A DNA stretch of 64,000 nucleotides from Rhodocyclaceae bacterium (GCA_008080565.1 VIKE01000002.1:1-64000), one strand, 5' to 3'; counted from the stretch's first letter, positions 1 through 9,603 are shown. Translations and numbers: made by a program. Notes: generated from the sequence alone by a model not told the origin.

Positions 1-1
1 C

Positions 2-1296
2 CTGCCGACAGCACCGGCCACTCAGGCTACATATGTCACCAACCTGGCCCCCCATTGGGAGGGCCATTGCTGGAGCCCGTTCCAAGTCGTCATGGCGGCA
101 GGTTCCGGCTGCACGAGCGGGACGTGCAATTACACCTTCCAGTTTGGCTCAAGTTGGAGCCTGCCCTTGTCATTCATTCAGCCGGCCATGGTGCAACACG
201 AGACCGATGTCTGGGTCGACAAGAGTGCCGTGCTTAATGCGGGTGGGCGCTGCGCTATTACCACTGCCGACACCTGCGTCGACGGCCCGGCAACCAAGGC
301 CATCGAAGGCCGCCCCGTGAACCGTGCCTGCTGGTCCTATGAGCGCACAATGACCTGCACCTCAGGCGCTCCGATCGACGAGTGCGCAGCGCTGGTCAGC
401 AGCGGCTGCACGCCGGCCAGCAGCACCTGCAAGCAAATGAATCTCGGCAGCGGGCTGTGCGAGATCACCCAGGACACCTATACCTGCCCTGTTGCCGCGC
501 AAACCACGACTACTGCCTCGAACTGCCCGGCTAACGTCTACTGCCTGGGCGCGAACTGCTTCAATACCAGTTACACCAACGATGCGGACTTCGCCCGTTC
601 GATGTCCATGATGGAAGCCGGACGCGAGGCCGGCGTGTATCTCGACACCAGCAAAATGCAGGTCTTCAAGGGCGAAGGCAACCGCTGTCGCGATCGCCTG
701 CTGAAGAACTGTTGCAGTTCCGACTCATCTGGTGCTGGCATGACCAATCAGAGCCTGTTCGGTACCGGCTCGAGTTTGGTCTACGACGTGCTGATGAATT
801 CCCAGAACCGCGAGTTCCTCTATCAGGGGATGCAGGCCTTGCTGCTGGGTGGCGGTTTCAGCGGCAGCTTTACCACCTATGGCATCACCGTCGCGGTCAA
901 CGGTACGGCACTACCGGCCAGTTCAGCCGTGCTTTATTCCGGTGAAAGCCTGGTCGTCGCCTTCGACCCCTGGTCGCTGGTCATCGCGATCGTCATCTAC
1001 ATCATCATGTCGATGTCGTCCTGCAACGAGGAAGAAGGCAAGCTCGCCATGAAAAACTCGCCCGGATCGTCAATGAACAGGGCCGCGTGCAGGTCGGCAA
1101 GGGCTGGGGCTCGGGCGAAAGTCCCGACTGCTCGGGCTTCACCATCGCGCAACTCCAGAGCCTCGACTTTGCGGCCATGGACCTGACCGAGTTCTACGCT
1201 TCCATCGTCCCGACACTGCCCAATGCCGGCGCAATCCAGGGCAGCAATGCTGCGCGCCTGACGACCTGCTACTACGGACAGGGGAAGTGCCAATGA
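2..1296 (+). pseudogene. traN: TraN-like conjugal transfer mating-pair stabilization protein, 5' partial, internal deletion/frameshift
   Basis: F-type TraN is a large Cys-rich outer-membrane protein that stabilizes mating pairs. The open frame enters from the left edge and is rich in Cys (for example CTSGAPIDECAALVSSGC), then reads through a hydrophobic stretch and SSCNEEEGKLAMK near 1050. There the frame breaks. The conserved C-terminal part, KLARIVNEQGRVQVGKGWG followed by ESPDCSGF and ending YYGQGKCQ, continues in another frame up to the stop at 1294-1296. In TraN relatives these two blocks are separated by a Cys-rich stretch of several tens of residues. So this looks like an internal deletion that is not a multiple of three, rather than a simple indel. 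The downstream ORF overlaps the stop codon. The family call is by motif recognition; whether the break is real or an assembly fault cannot be told from the sequence. Confidence 0.72.
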
Positions 1297-1602
1297 AAAT
1301 CGCCTATGCCGGATCCGCGACCGGTCATGTTGGCCGCCCTTCAATCAGTCAATGGCGAGGCCCATGGCATCCTCAGTGGCGAGATTGCCGAGGCGCTCAC
1401 CCAGCGCTTTACTGCCACCTCGTCGATTTACATCGATGTCACGACCGAGAAGCGCTATGCCCAGGTCGGCTGTGCCCGCTTGAAAGTCAGGTTCTGGCAG
1501 GACGGGGTTCTGCTACCCGGTGCGTCGAGCCCCCGCCGCCAAACGATCGATTTCGGCATCAACTACTGCCTCGATGGCCAGCCACCGCAATCCCTGAAGT
1601 AG
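1293..1602 (+). pseudogene. Small conserved-looking ORF between traN and traF, probable one-base frameshift
   Basis: A ribosome binding site (AGGGGA near 1280) is well spaced for ATG 1293, which overlaps the traN stop. That start reads MKIAYAGS and then becomes out-of-frame text fused toward traF. The plausible protein lies one frame over, usable from about 1306: RPVMLAALQSVNGEAHGIL and onward to the stop at 1600-1602, about 100 residues, with a mixed alpha/beta look (SSIYIDVTTEKRYAQVGCA). Removing one base around 1317 joins the two parts into about 102 residues. There is no recognisable domain. Its place between traN and traF suggests a transfer-apparatus accessory protein. I assign no function. 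Confidence 0.5.
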
Positions 1603-1610
1603 CGCCAGGC

Positions 1611-2468
1611 ATGACAATCCGCAACCTTCCCTCCTTCGTGCTGCTGACCTTCGCCGTGATCCTCGGCAGCCATAGCGCGACAGCCCAGGATGCTTCCCGC
1701 TACTGGGCTGACAGTTGGCGCGGCTGGCATTTCTATGAAGCGCCGGCACCCGAGGAACACGAACTTCCGTTGCCACCGGGCAAGACCACAGCAACTGCGC
1801 CACCGACTCTGCCGCCGCGGGCACCGGAACTGGTCGAATTCGAACGTCTCCAGAAAACCCTGGAAGAGACACGCAACATCGCCATCATGCGACCGAGCGA
1901 AGCCAATGTCCGGCGCTACATGGAACTGGAGTCCCAGGTCGTCGCCCGCGCTTCCTATTTCGCCGACACCGCGCAGCGTGTGGCCTGGGCTACACCGCAA
2001 CTCGATCCGACCCTGCAGGGCCGCCCGGTCAATGCCAAGGCCCTGGAAGTCTTCGGCCAGGCCGAGTTGGTGGATCGTTCGCGCGCCATTGCCGATCTGG
2101 GCAAGGATCACGTGCTGTTCTTTTTCTACCGCTCGGACTGCCCGTATTGCCATGCCTTCGCGCCGACGCTGGCGGCTTTCCAGGCCCGTCACGGTATCCA
2201 GGTCGTTGCCATCAGCGTAGACGGCGGCCCACTGCCGAGTTTCCCCAATGCCCGCCCGGACAACGGCATTGCCACCACCCTGAAGGTCAGCCAGGTACCC
2301 GCTGTTTTTCTGGCTCAGCCCTTCACAGGAAAGATCTCTCCCATCGGCTTCGGGGTGCTCTCCGAATCCCAGTTGCTCGAACGCATCGCCACGGTGTCCG
2401 CTCCGCAGGGCGAGGTCCTGCCGCCTACAACCACACAAGGTCTCGCCCTACCCCTGGAGGCGCCATGA
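1611..2468 (+). CDS. traF: TraF-like conjugal pilus assembly protein, periplasmic thioredoxin fold
   Basis: The 285-residue product begins with a signal peptide (hydrophobic FVLLTFAVILG, cleavage near ATAQD). It ends with a thioredoxin-like domain holding a CxxC motif, FFYRSDCPYCHAFAPTLAAF, and a cis-Pro region SQVPAVFLAQP. F-type TraF proteins are periplasmic thioredoxin-fold proteins needed for pilus assembly. Unlike F TraF itself, this one keeps the redox-active CPYC pair, so it may also act as a disulfide oxidoreductase for the Cys-rich TraN and TraH. The start at 1611 was chosen because the signal peptide follows immediately. An open frame extends far upstream, but it is out-of-frame traN-region sequence. 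The stop overlaps the traH start by four bases, so translation is likely coupled. Confidence 0.85.
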   Translation: MTIRNLPSFVLLTFAVILGSHSATAQDASRYWADSWRGWHFYEAPAPEEHELPLPPGKTTATAPPTLPPRAPELVEFERLQKTLEETRNIAIMRPSEANVRRYMELESQVVARASYFADTAQRVAWATPQLDPTLQGRPVNAKALEVFGQAELVDRSRAIADLGKDHVLFFFYRSDCPYCHAFAPTLAAFQARHGIQVVAISVDGGPLPSFPNARPDNGIATTLKVSQVPAVFLAQPFTGKISPIGFGVLSESQLLERIATVSAPQGEVLPPTTTQGLALPLEAP

Positions 2469-3850
2469 AACATTACGACCATCCTCATTTGCGGCGTAGC
2501 GCTGCCGCCTTCCTGGCGCTGCTGCTGGCGATCCCGTCCTTCCAACTGCAGGCCGGCGACCTCAACAGCGAGGTGAACAACATGTTCAACAATCTGGGTG
2601 CAATTGGCAACTACACCGCCCCCGGTGCCTTCCGCGGCCAGACCTTCAATACCTACACCGGCGGCAACTTGATGATGCGTTCGCCGAACAAGGTTTATCA
2701 GCTGGCCGCCATCCAGTTCCCGAGTGCCAAGGCCGGCTGCGGCGGCATCGATGTCTTTGGCGGCTCCTTCTCGCACATTTCGGCAACCGAGTTCAAGAAC
2801 ATGCTGAAGAACATCACGGCTGCCCTGCCGGGGATCGCTTTCCAGCTCGCTCTGGAGGCGGTCTCGCCCCTGCTCGGCGGACTGACCAAGTGGGCCAAGG
2901 GACTGGAGACCTGGATCAACAACGCCCGGATCAATTCCTGCGAAACCGCCAAGGCCATTGTCAGTACGGCGGCCGAATCGATTGGCTACAGTTCGCAGGA
3001 AACCTGCGCCGATCTGGCCATCGAAATGGGCATGGAAAGTGATCGCGATGCCGCACGTCGGCGCTGTGCAACGGATCGGCCGAGCATTCTGTCGTCAGCA
3101 CGCTCCTCGGCCGACCCGAAGGTGAAAAATAAGGCGCCCTTTGTTGGCAACCTGACCTGGAAAGCCTTGCAGTACACCGGTGCCTATCTGGATGATCAAG
3201 AGCGCGAACTGATCATGAGCCTGGTTGGTACCATCATCTATTACCCGGAAGAATCGGCCCGTGACCCCGCTCTACGGCCAGGGAGCAGCCGCTGGCACGG
3301 ATGTCGTGCAGCATGTCTTGAAATGCAACGACTACAGCAATTGCGACGTCGTTACCTTGAACACCACGTACACCCACACGCCCTTTACCGCCAAGGTCGA
3401 GGCGATCATGCGCTCCATTGCCGAGAAGATCACGACGCGCACCGCCATCCCCAATAACTCGACTGAAGTCGGCTTCGTCAACCAGACCACCGAGCCGGTC
3501 TACAAGATGCTGTCCATCGGTACCAGCATCCCGGGATCGGGCTTGGCCGACAGCCTGATCGCCCAGTACCGTGACGTGATTGCCGCCGACTACGCCTATG
3601 TCTTCCTCGAACGCAATCTGCGTCTGGGCATGGCTGCGCTGGATAAGAACTACACCTTGCAGCAGTCACAACGCGAGCAGGCCAACCAAGTTCGCCAGCG
3701 GGCGCAGGCCATGCTCATGCAACTCTCCCAGGAAAATCCTTCCGGGCGGTATCGAACCACTTGGAGCAACTCGAACGCCAATTGCGCTCCAGCATGCCGC
3801 AACACGTGATGGACATGCTCGGTCAGCAGGCCGCTTACCTGTCGCAATAG
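2465..3850 (+). pseudogene. traH: TraH-like conjugal pilus assembly protein with two compensating frameshifts
   Basis: The N-terminus has a signal peptide (AAAFLALLLAIPSFQLQAG) followed by the TraH-like start DLNSEVNNMFNNLGAIGNYT and the motif GCGGIDVFGGSFSHIS. The frame shifts by +1 near 3255-3262 (after YYPEES) into VTPLYGQGAAAGTDVV. It shifts by -1 near 3733-3737 in an A-run (QLSQE then SFRAVSNHLEQLERQL), ending MLGQQAAYLSQ at 3850. Correcting both gives 461 residues, close to the known length of F TraH (about 458). The C-terminus is coiled-coil-like. TraH is a periplasmic pilus assembly/mating-pair stabilization protein acting with TraF and TraG. The breaks may be homopolymer sequencing errors; if real, the gene is dead. 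Confidence 0.78.
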
Positions 3851-3883
3851 CAATGACGCGATAGCGCGATAGGAGAAAGCAGC

Positions 3884-6625
3884 ATGTGGGAAATCTACGC
3901 TTACCAGAACGCCGACAGCCTGTTCGGTGTCTTCAATGCCGCGGCGGCGATTCACGCCTCGGGCGACTACGCCGCCGCCATGGCGGCCGTGGCCTTCTGC
4001 GGTTTTGTGGCGGCCCTGATTGCCTATGCTTTCGCCCCCGAGAAGTTGCAGGGTTGGAAGTGGCTGGGCACAGTCGTGCTGGTCTTCTCGGTGCTGATCG
4101 TCCCCAAGGTCACCGTGGGCATCGTAGACAAGACCGGCGGTTCCGCCGTCAAAGTCGTCGGCAATGTGCCTTTCGGGGTGGCCGCGCTGGGCGGCATCAC
4201 CAGTACGATCGGCAATACGCTGACCAGTCTGTTTGAAACAGCCTTCCAGGTTATTCCGGGTGTCGGTGCCCTGCCAGTCGAACTGAGCTACCAGCAGAAC
4301 GGACTGATGTTCGGCAACCGGCTGATCCGCGAGACCGGCAACGTGGTTTTCCAGGACCCAGCTTTCCGCACCGACCTGATCAACTTCATCCACAACTGCA
4401 CGACCTACGACCTGATCGACGGCACGCTTGATCCGGCAGTTTTTTCTGCATCGGATGATGTCTGGCCGCTGATGGCCTCACCCAATCCAGCACGCTTCAG
4501 TACGCTGACCGGCGCGGGCGGCAGCGTCGGCGTCGATACCTGCCCCAATGTCTATCTGAGCCTCAATGGCCGCTTGCCGGTCCAGATCAGCCGCATCCAG
4601 GGGCGCCTGGCGTTTCAGCTCAATCCAACCTTGCCCGGCGCTGCCGCTGCAGCAGTCATTGCCGGACAGATTCAGCAGGCCTATCTCAAGAACAGCATCG
4701 CCACCGCGGCGGCAACGGCGGCCGACATCATCCGGCAGAATGCGATGCTCAACGCGCTTGAGGACACCAGCAAGATCGTCGGTCAGAAGGTGAACGACCC
4801 GGCGGCGATGGTTCTGGCGGTCGGCCGCGCCCAGGCGGTGGCCCAGCAGAACGCTTCCTGGCTCAATTACGGCAACGTGGTCGAGGCGGTGACCTACGCG
4901 ATGTTCCCGCTCTTCGTGATGCTCCTGCTGCTTACCAGCGGGCGGGAGACAATGCTCGCTTTCAAAGGCTATGCGGCCGTGCTGATCTGGATTCAATTGT
5001 GGCCGCCGCTCTACGCCATCCTGAACTACATGGCTTCGATCTACGCGGCTTACGACCTCGCCGCCGCTGCCGATCTCGGAACGGGGGGCAAATCACTCGC
5101 ATTGCAGACGGCTTCAACGATCTATTCGCGGGCGATCTCGGGTGAGGCCGTCGTCGGTTACCTCGCCATCAGCATTCCTTTCATTGCCTGGGCCGCCCTG
5201 AAGCGAATGGAAAACTTCGGAACAGCACTGGTCGGTGGCTTGTCGGGGTTGCAAGGAATGATCTCGGGCGGAACCTCGGCCGCCACCGTTGGTAACGTCT
5301 CGATGGGGAACGTCGGTATGGACCAGATGCAACTGGCGCCCAACCGGACCTCGGCATTCATGGGCAGTTGGCAAAACGACATTTCCGGAAATACGTTCTC
5401 GTCGAACGCGCTGACCGGTCGTACTGCCGTCAGCCTGTTACGAAATCAGGGGTTTGCTTCCAGGATGGTTTCGATGCGGGTGTCTGAGCAGGATGTGCAG
5501 CAAGCCAGCAAGCAGGTCGATGCAGCTCAAAACGAGAGTGTCGCAGCCAACACTGAACGCTCAGCCATCCTGTCAGAGGCTTTCTCTCGAGGATTGAGCA
5601 AATTGCGCTCATCGCGCAGTAGCAACGGCTCTACGTCCAGCAGCTTCGAGCAAATGGGAGAAACGTTGAACGAGTTGAATCAAATCACCAAGAGCGTCGC
5701 GGAAAATACAGGACTGAGCCAAGCACAGGTCGCACGTATCGCTTTCGGTGCAGCCGGACATGTTGGCATCAACACAGGTTTCGCTGGAGGCCAGTTGAGG
5801 GCAAGTGCGGAGAAATCCTATCTGTCGAGTCTATCGGCACAGGAGCAGAAAGCGCTGGCCAGCATGAGCGGAGAGCAGTTAGTAGCGTTCAAGCAATTCG
5901 GCGATCGGGTATCCCGGGATAGCAGTTTCTTGAACGCAGTCTCCAGCGACTCCCACGACGCTCGTGAAATGTCGTCCCGGCTTGGTTCAACTGTCGCGCG
6001 ATCCGAACGGGCCGAAGCGAGCCTTGCCGAGCGCACCAGCTTTGCCGAGCGAGTATCCTCGGCCTATGAAAAAGGCGAGTCCATTTCCATCGACATTGCA
6101 CAGGACCCCCACAATCTTGAGATGTTTATGCGCTACGCCGAGGAATACGGCGGCGACAGTGCGGCAGCTCACGCCTTGATGGAATCGGAATTGGCACGGC
6201 AGTCCCCGCGCCCAAACCGGGTGTTTTCCGACGGGACGGCACTGCCTGCTTCTTTTGGGAATATTCGGGATCAACATGTACAGCAGCGGGGCAATACTGC
6301 GCTGACACCCGACATCATCGGTCAGCATCAATCCAATCGGGATCAAATCTCACACTTTGAAAACACCGCTCCATCCCGAGAGCGCACGCCGGCGGCATCA
6401 CCAGCCCGAGAGGAAGTTCATGCCCGCGGCAATCAAATTCGCTCAGACGCTGCATCACGCCGCGCTGACTTCGACGCCAAGGCTGAGATCATCAAGACGG
6501 ATGACGGAACGCTCGCATCGAAGAAATCGCTGCTGGTGCAATCGGGCAAACAGGTAGGCAGAGACGCAGGAGCGACATTCGACAATGCCAAAGAGGTGGT
6601 GAATGACTTGCTTAAGAAAAAGTAA
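3884..6625 (+). CDS. traG: TraG-like conjugal transfer mating-pair stabilization membrane protein
   Basis: The 913-residue protein has the layout of F-type TraG: an N-terminal membrane part (helices around residues 25-50 and 60-80, then several around 340-450) and a long hydrophilic C-terminal region rich in Ser, Ala and Gln with coiled-coil character. The N-terminal start WEIYAYQNADSLFGVFNA is typical of the TraG_N family. TraG acts in pilus assembly and mating-pair stabilization, and in F also in entry exclusion through its C-terminus. It sits 33 bases after traH with a good ribosome binding site (AGGAGA), in the usual traF-traH-traG order. It is intact, unlike its two broken neighbours upstream. 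Exclusion specificity cannot be read from sequence. Confidence 0.88.
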   Translation: MWEIYAYQNADSLFGVFNAAAAIHASGDYAAAMAAVAFCGFVAALIAYAFAPEKLQGWKWLGTVVLVFSVLIVPKVTVGIVDKTGGSAVKVVGNVPFGVAALGGITSTIGNTLTSLFETAFQVIPGVGALPVELSYQQNGLMFGNRLIRETGNVVFQDPAFRTDLINFIHNCTTYDLIDGTLDPAVFSASDDVWPLMASPNPARFSTLTGAGGSVGVDTCPNVYLSLNGRLPVQISRIQGRLAFQLNPTLPGAAAAAVIAGQIQQAYLKNSIATAAATAADIIRQNAMLNALEDTSKIVGQKVNDPAAMVLAVGRAQAVAQQNASWLNYGNVVEAVTYAMFPLFVMLLLLTSGRETMLAFKGYAAVLIWIQLWPPLYAILNYMASIYAAYDLAAAADLGTGGKSLALQTASTIYSRAISGEAVVGYLAISIPFIAWAALKRMENFGTALVGGLSGLQGMISGGTSAATVGNVSMGNVGMDQMQLAPNRTSAFMGSWQNDISGNTFSSNALTGRTAVSLLRNQGFASRMVSMRVSEQDVQQASKQVDAAQNESVAANTERSAILSEAFSRGLSKLRSSRSSNGSTSSSFEQMGETLNELNQITKSVAENTGLSQAQVARIAFGAAGHVGINTGFAGGQLRASAEKSYLSSLSAQEQKALASMSGEQLVAFKQFGDRVSRDSSFLNAVSSDSHDAREMSSRLGSTVARSERAEASLAERTSFAERVSSAYEKGESISIDIAQDPHNLEMFMRYAEEYGGDSAAAHALMESELARQSPRPNRVFSDGTALPASFGNIRDQHVQQRGNTALTPDIIGQHQSNRDQISHFENTAPSRERTPAASPAREEVHARGNQIRSDAASRRADFDAKAEIIKTDDGTLASKKSLLVQSGKQVGRDAGATFDNAKEVVNDLLKKK

Positions 6626-6629
6626 GTCA

Positions 6630-6950
6630 TCAGCCGGCGGAGCCTCGATCCCACCGATGCATTTCGCCCTCACTGGTTCCTGGTTTCGCAAACGGTGAAT
6701 GCCCTTCGTCACGCCAGTAGTTTGCCGCCATGTCTTTCGATGAAGTGCCATCGCTTGGTAAGCGACTATCACTCCACTCAAGGGATCGCCTCTTCTTTCC
6801 GATGCCGGCCAGAGCCCCGCCAACGGGCGCCATGAAAAGTGCGCCAACGCCCATCATCACAAGGCGGGTTCCCCAGTCGCCATTCATAACGGAAATCCAA
6901 CCGATCAGGGCGCCCAGCACAATGAATCCGATAAATATGAGTTTTCTCAT
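6630..6950 (-). CDS. Small two-helix membrane protein, unknown function
   Basis: The 106-residue product begins with two transmembrane helices (LIFIGFIVLGALIGWISVM and a Gly-rich LVMMGVGALFMAPVGGALAG) and ends in a polar tail of about 55 residues. A strong ribosome binding site AGGAGG lies just upstream of ATG 6950, supporting a real gene. It is convergent with traG, with only four bases between their stops. I do not recognise a family. The position next to traG raises the possibility of an entry-exclusion protein (F TraS is a small inner-membrane protein beside traG), but that is inference from place and topology only. Confidence 0.7.
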   Translation of the reverse strand: MRKLIFIGFIVLGALIGWISVMNGDWGTRLVMMGVGALFMAPVGGALAGIGKKRRSLEWSDSRLPSDGTSSKDMAANYWRDEGHSPFAKPGTSEGEMHRWDRGSAG

Positions 6951-7212
6951 CTCTGCCTCCTGAATTCAGAGTACCTCTAGTGGTACAGGTTGCAAGCCTA
7001 TGGCGAGCTATCCAGCTAACATTTCCACTACCAAGAGCAGGCATTCAGAATGCCTCGACTGCCGAACATGAAACCAACCAACACACAGAACTCGATACAC
7101 CCCTTTGTTCGGTAAAAATGAACTTTTTCTGACATCCTGAAGACTCATTCATGTGTGCAATCTTGGTTCAGTTTGTCGTACTATAGAGTCCATCAACAGA
7201 AGGAGTTTTGCT

Positions 7213-7392
7213 TTGAAGTCCGCACACGTGGGTTCATACAACGGGTACGCCTTGTCCAAGAAGGATCGGCAAGAGGCTTTTGTTGTCCGTGCAGCCGACC
7301 AACGCTTGTCTCAAGAACAAGCGATTGACCAAGCTCGTCTTATCCCAAAGAGTGTCGTTTCGCAGTTCAAGGTGGTTCGCTGGGTTAGATAA
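7213..7392 (+). CDS. Short putative antitoxin/DNA-binding protein upstream of a nucleotidyltransferase
   Basis: The ORF reads from TTG 7213, preceded by AAGGAG at a good distance (7199-7205), to the stop at 7392, about 59 residues. A GTG at 7153 in the same frame lacks such a site. The C-terminal half, LSQEQAIDQARLIPKSVVSQ then FKVVRWVR, resembles a helix-turn-helix, with the second helix starting at IPKSVVSQFK. It is 12 bases upstream of, and co-directional with, the nucleotidyltransferase-like gene. This matches the layout of AbiE-type (type IV) toxin-antitoxin pairs, although the protein is much shorter than AbiEi. The antitoxin role is inference from layout. Confidence 0.5.
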   Translation: MKSAHVGSYNGYALSKKDRQEAFVVRAADQRLSQEQAIDQARLIPKSVVSQFKVVRWVR

Positions 7393-7404
7393 CCCGCTTG
7401 CTGC

Positions 7405-8220
7405 ATGCAGACTAGCAGCCCCTCGGATTTAGGCTGGTTTACTCCACCAGACCTCGACCTCCTCTTCACTGCACTTTCCCGGTTACCAAACCCCGGCTCC
7501 ATAATACTCATCGGAGGCCAGTCACTCTCGTTCTGGGTGGATTACTTTGACATTCCTATGCCGAGGCTGGAATCCTTGTATTTGACACAGGATGCAGACT
7601 TTCTTGGCACACATCGAGACGCTGAGTTGTTGGCCAAGGAACTGGGAGCTGAGATCAGGCTTGCCACTATGGACGACAACACGTCGAACTTGGCGACATT
7701 GCTCTACCAAGGCCTTGAGGGAAAGAAGCTGCTGATTGACATTCTGAGCGTAGTCATCGGCCTTGACGAGTCGGAAGTAAAGAAACGCGCCATCATGATA
7801 GAGGGACGCGGACAACAACTACATATCCTTCACCCATTACTCTGCCTGAAAAGCCGTATCGAAAATCTGAGGACGTTGCCAAGCAAGCGTAACGGTAATG
7901 GAATTTCACAAGCTCAAGTTGCCGTTGAGGTCGCTCGGAAGTACATCGGAGCCCTACTTTCTCAACCCACAGAGCGGGATGCCATCAACGCCGTACACCA
8001 GATCAAGGATATGGCCTGGAGCCGCGCAGGTCTTTTCGTTTTCAAAGAGTATGGAATTGACCTTCTTCGTGCAGTCGAACTAGAAAAATTTCACTCCGTT
8101 CCTTTCAGGGAAAAGGACTGGCCGAATATTCTTCGGTGGATAACCGATAGACGAAATCGCTCTGGTCGTACGGCTCTTCGCCTCGAAGCTATGGCCCTCG
8201 CAAAGAAGCACCAAGGGTAG
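7405..8220 (+). CDS. Nucleotidyltransferase-fold protein, possible AbiEii-like toxin
   Basis: The 271-residue protein shows nucleotidyltransferase signature spacing: a GGQS motif at residues 37-40 (IILIGGQSLSFWVDYF) and a DAD acid pair at D63/D65 (LTQDADFLG), with a further acidic strand later (LLIDILSVVIGLDESEV). GG[ST]xxxx(n)DxD is the hallmark of the MNT/AbiEii/Cca superfamily. The C-terminal half is helical and lacks a known partner domain. AbiEii-type toxins transfer nucleotides to tRNA or related targets and act with a transcription-repressing antitoxin encoded just upstream. Here a short candidate sits upstream. The gene lies in the cargo slot between the transfer genes and the integrase and is more AT-rich than the tra genes. 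The fold is fairly secure; the toxin role is not. Confidence 0.62.
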   Translation: MQTSSPSDLGWFTPPDLDLLFTALSRLPNPGSIILIGGQSLSFWVDYFDIPMPRLESLYLTQDADFLGTHRDAELLAKELGAEIRLATMDDNTSNLATLLYQGLEGKKLLIDILSVVIGLDESEVKKRAIMIEGRGQQLHILHPLLCLKSRIENLRTLPSKRNGNGISQAQVAVEVARKYIGALLSQPTERDAINAVHQIKDMAWSRAGLFVFKEYGIDLLRAVELEKFHSVPFREKDWPNILRWITDRRNRSGRTALRLEAMALAKKHQG

Positions 8221-8243
8221 ATAGGCCGTTCAACGGGACTCCG

Positions 8244-8273
8244 TGTCCGAAAATTGTGGATCTTATTCGGACA
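8244..8273. repeat. Inverted repeat TGTCCGAA ... TTCGGACA
   Basis: Perfect 8-base arms (8244-8251 and 8266-8273) are separated by 14 bases. They lie in the short gap between the convergent nucleotidyltransferase and integrase genes. The loop is long and no T-run follows, so it is a poor terminator. It could be a protein-binding site or a decayed terminator. Confidence 0.45.
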
Positions 8274-8322
8274 TGGAAAAGCCCCCTGCCGATGCATTTG
8301 CCACTGCAAGGCAGCTAAAAAG

Positions 8323-9603
8323 CTACGTGCTCCTACCTGTGCGCAATGGCACCGATTTGGCACCACCAGCAACCCATTCATCAACCATATCGGCCCAATT
8401 TTGCAGCATTTCTCTGCGCTGAGCAGCGTACTCAGCCTTGTTATAGACGGCGCGTACGCCTCGCTGCTCGTGCGCCAAGCACTTCTCGATCCAGTCGGTA
8501 TTAAAACCGGCCTCATGCAACAGTGTCGAAGCTGTCCGGCGTAGGTCATGGACGCAGAAGTGTGGTAGATCAAGGCCCTCCTTTTGTGCCTTCTCGACTA
8601 CCGCAGTAATCACACGATTGAGCGTTGCATCGCTCATCGGTTTATCCGTCTCATATCGACCGGGGAGAAGGTATGGGCTACTGCCGGCACAAGTCTTGAG
8701 CCCTACGAGCAAATCAAGGGCTTGTTGGCTCAAATAGACCACGTGCGGCCGACGAGCCTTCATGCGCTCGGCCGGAACCGTCCAGGTGGCTGCCTCGAAA
8801 TCAACTTCCTTCCAGGTCGCCTGCAACAATTCACCCTTGCGACACATGGTTAGCAGGACCAACTTGATGCCGAGTTTAAGTGTGGGCAAAGTCCCGACGG
8901 TATCGAGTACGAAAAAAAACGTCTGTATCTCCCCCGGCGTCAAAGCCCGCTCACGCGGCTTGAATGTAGCAATGGCTGAAGCCTTGACACTCTCGGCTGG
9001 GTTTTCAATCTTGAGGCCGCGGGACATGGCGTGACGGTAGACTTGCTGGATGATTTCGCGGGCGTGTACCGCCGTGGCCGGCGCCCCACGTTCTTTGATC
9101 TTCTCGCACAGAGCTAGCACTTGGCTTGGCGTAATTTCTTCCAGCTTGCGTTTGCCTAACTTAGGCAACACGTCGCGATCAAGGATGCTCTTACGCATCG
9201 CTGCTGTACTGTCTGCCAAACCGGCGTCGCGCAACCAGATTTCGGCAAAGGTCTGAAAAGTTCCCGATTCCCGAAGCCCCTTTTTACCGTCAGCCTTATC
9301 ACGTGCCGGTGACTCACCACGGCTGACAGCATTCTTGGCCCGCATCAGCAGTTCGCGGGCATCGGCCAGCGAGAGTGGATCCCCGTACTTGATGGTCTCG
9401 GGATCACGCTTGGGCCGGCTGGCTTGGAACTCGTCGTACTGGCCCAGGGTAAGAGTTTCGCGCCGACTGGCTAAACGGTAGTCATAACGGAAGGCGATGA
9501 CCCCCTTTGGCCACACCACCACATACATGCCGTCACGATCTGCAACCTTATAGATCTTTTCCTGTGGCTTGAGGTTCTTGAGCTTCGCATCAGTCAGTGC
9601 CAT
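8323..9603 (-). CDS. int: P4-type tyrosine recombinase (integrase) of the integrative element
   Basis: The 426-residue protein has an N-terminal DUF4102-type arm-binding domain (MALTDAKLKNLKPQEKIYKV), a SAM-like core-binding domain around residues 115-215, and a C-terminal catalytic domain. The catalytic residues are visible: Arg in LLTMCRKGELL, the HDLRRT box, a later His (KCLAHEQ), and the nucleophile Tyr in AVYNKAEY. It catalyses site-specific integration and excision. ATG 9603 was chosen over 9618 because the ribosome binding site (GGAGGT) lies between the two. The gene sits at the element end beside the 3' end of guaA, on the same strand. guaA 3' ends are known targets for such integrases. 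Confidence 0.92.
   Translation of the reverse strand: MALTDAKLKNLKPQEKIYKVADRDGMYVVVWPKGVIAFRYDYRLASRRETLTLGQYDEFQASRPKRDPETIKYGDPLSLADARELLMRAKNAVSRGESPARDKADGKKGLRESGTFQTFAEIWLRDAGLADSTAAMRKSILDRDVLPKLGKRKLEEITPSQVLALCEKIKERGAPATAVHAREIIQQVYRHAMSRGLKIENPAESVKASAIATFKPRERALTPGEIQTFFFVLDTVGTLPTLKLGIKLVLLTMCRKGELLQATWKEVDFEAATWTVPAERMKARRPHVVYLSQQALDLLVGLKTCAGSSPYLLPGRYETDKPMSDATLNRVITAVVEKAQKEGLDLPHFCVHDLRRTASTLLHEAGFNTDWIEKCLAHEQRGVRAVYNKAEYAAQRREMLQNWADMVDEWVAGGAKSVPLRTGRST

Noticed and set aside
1287-1610. N-terminal extension of traF
   Set aside because: It is out-of-frame sequence of the small ORF upstream; the signal peptide at 1611 marks the true start.
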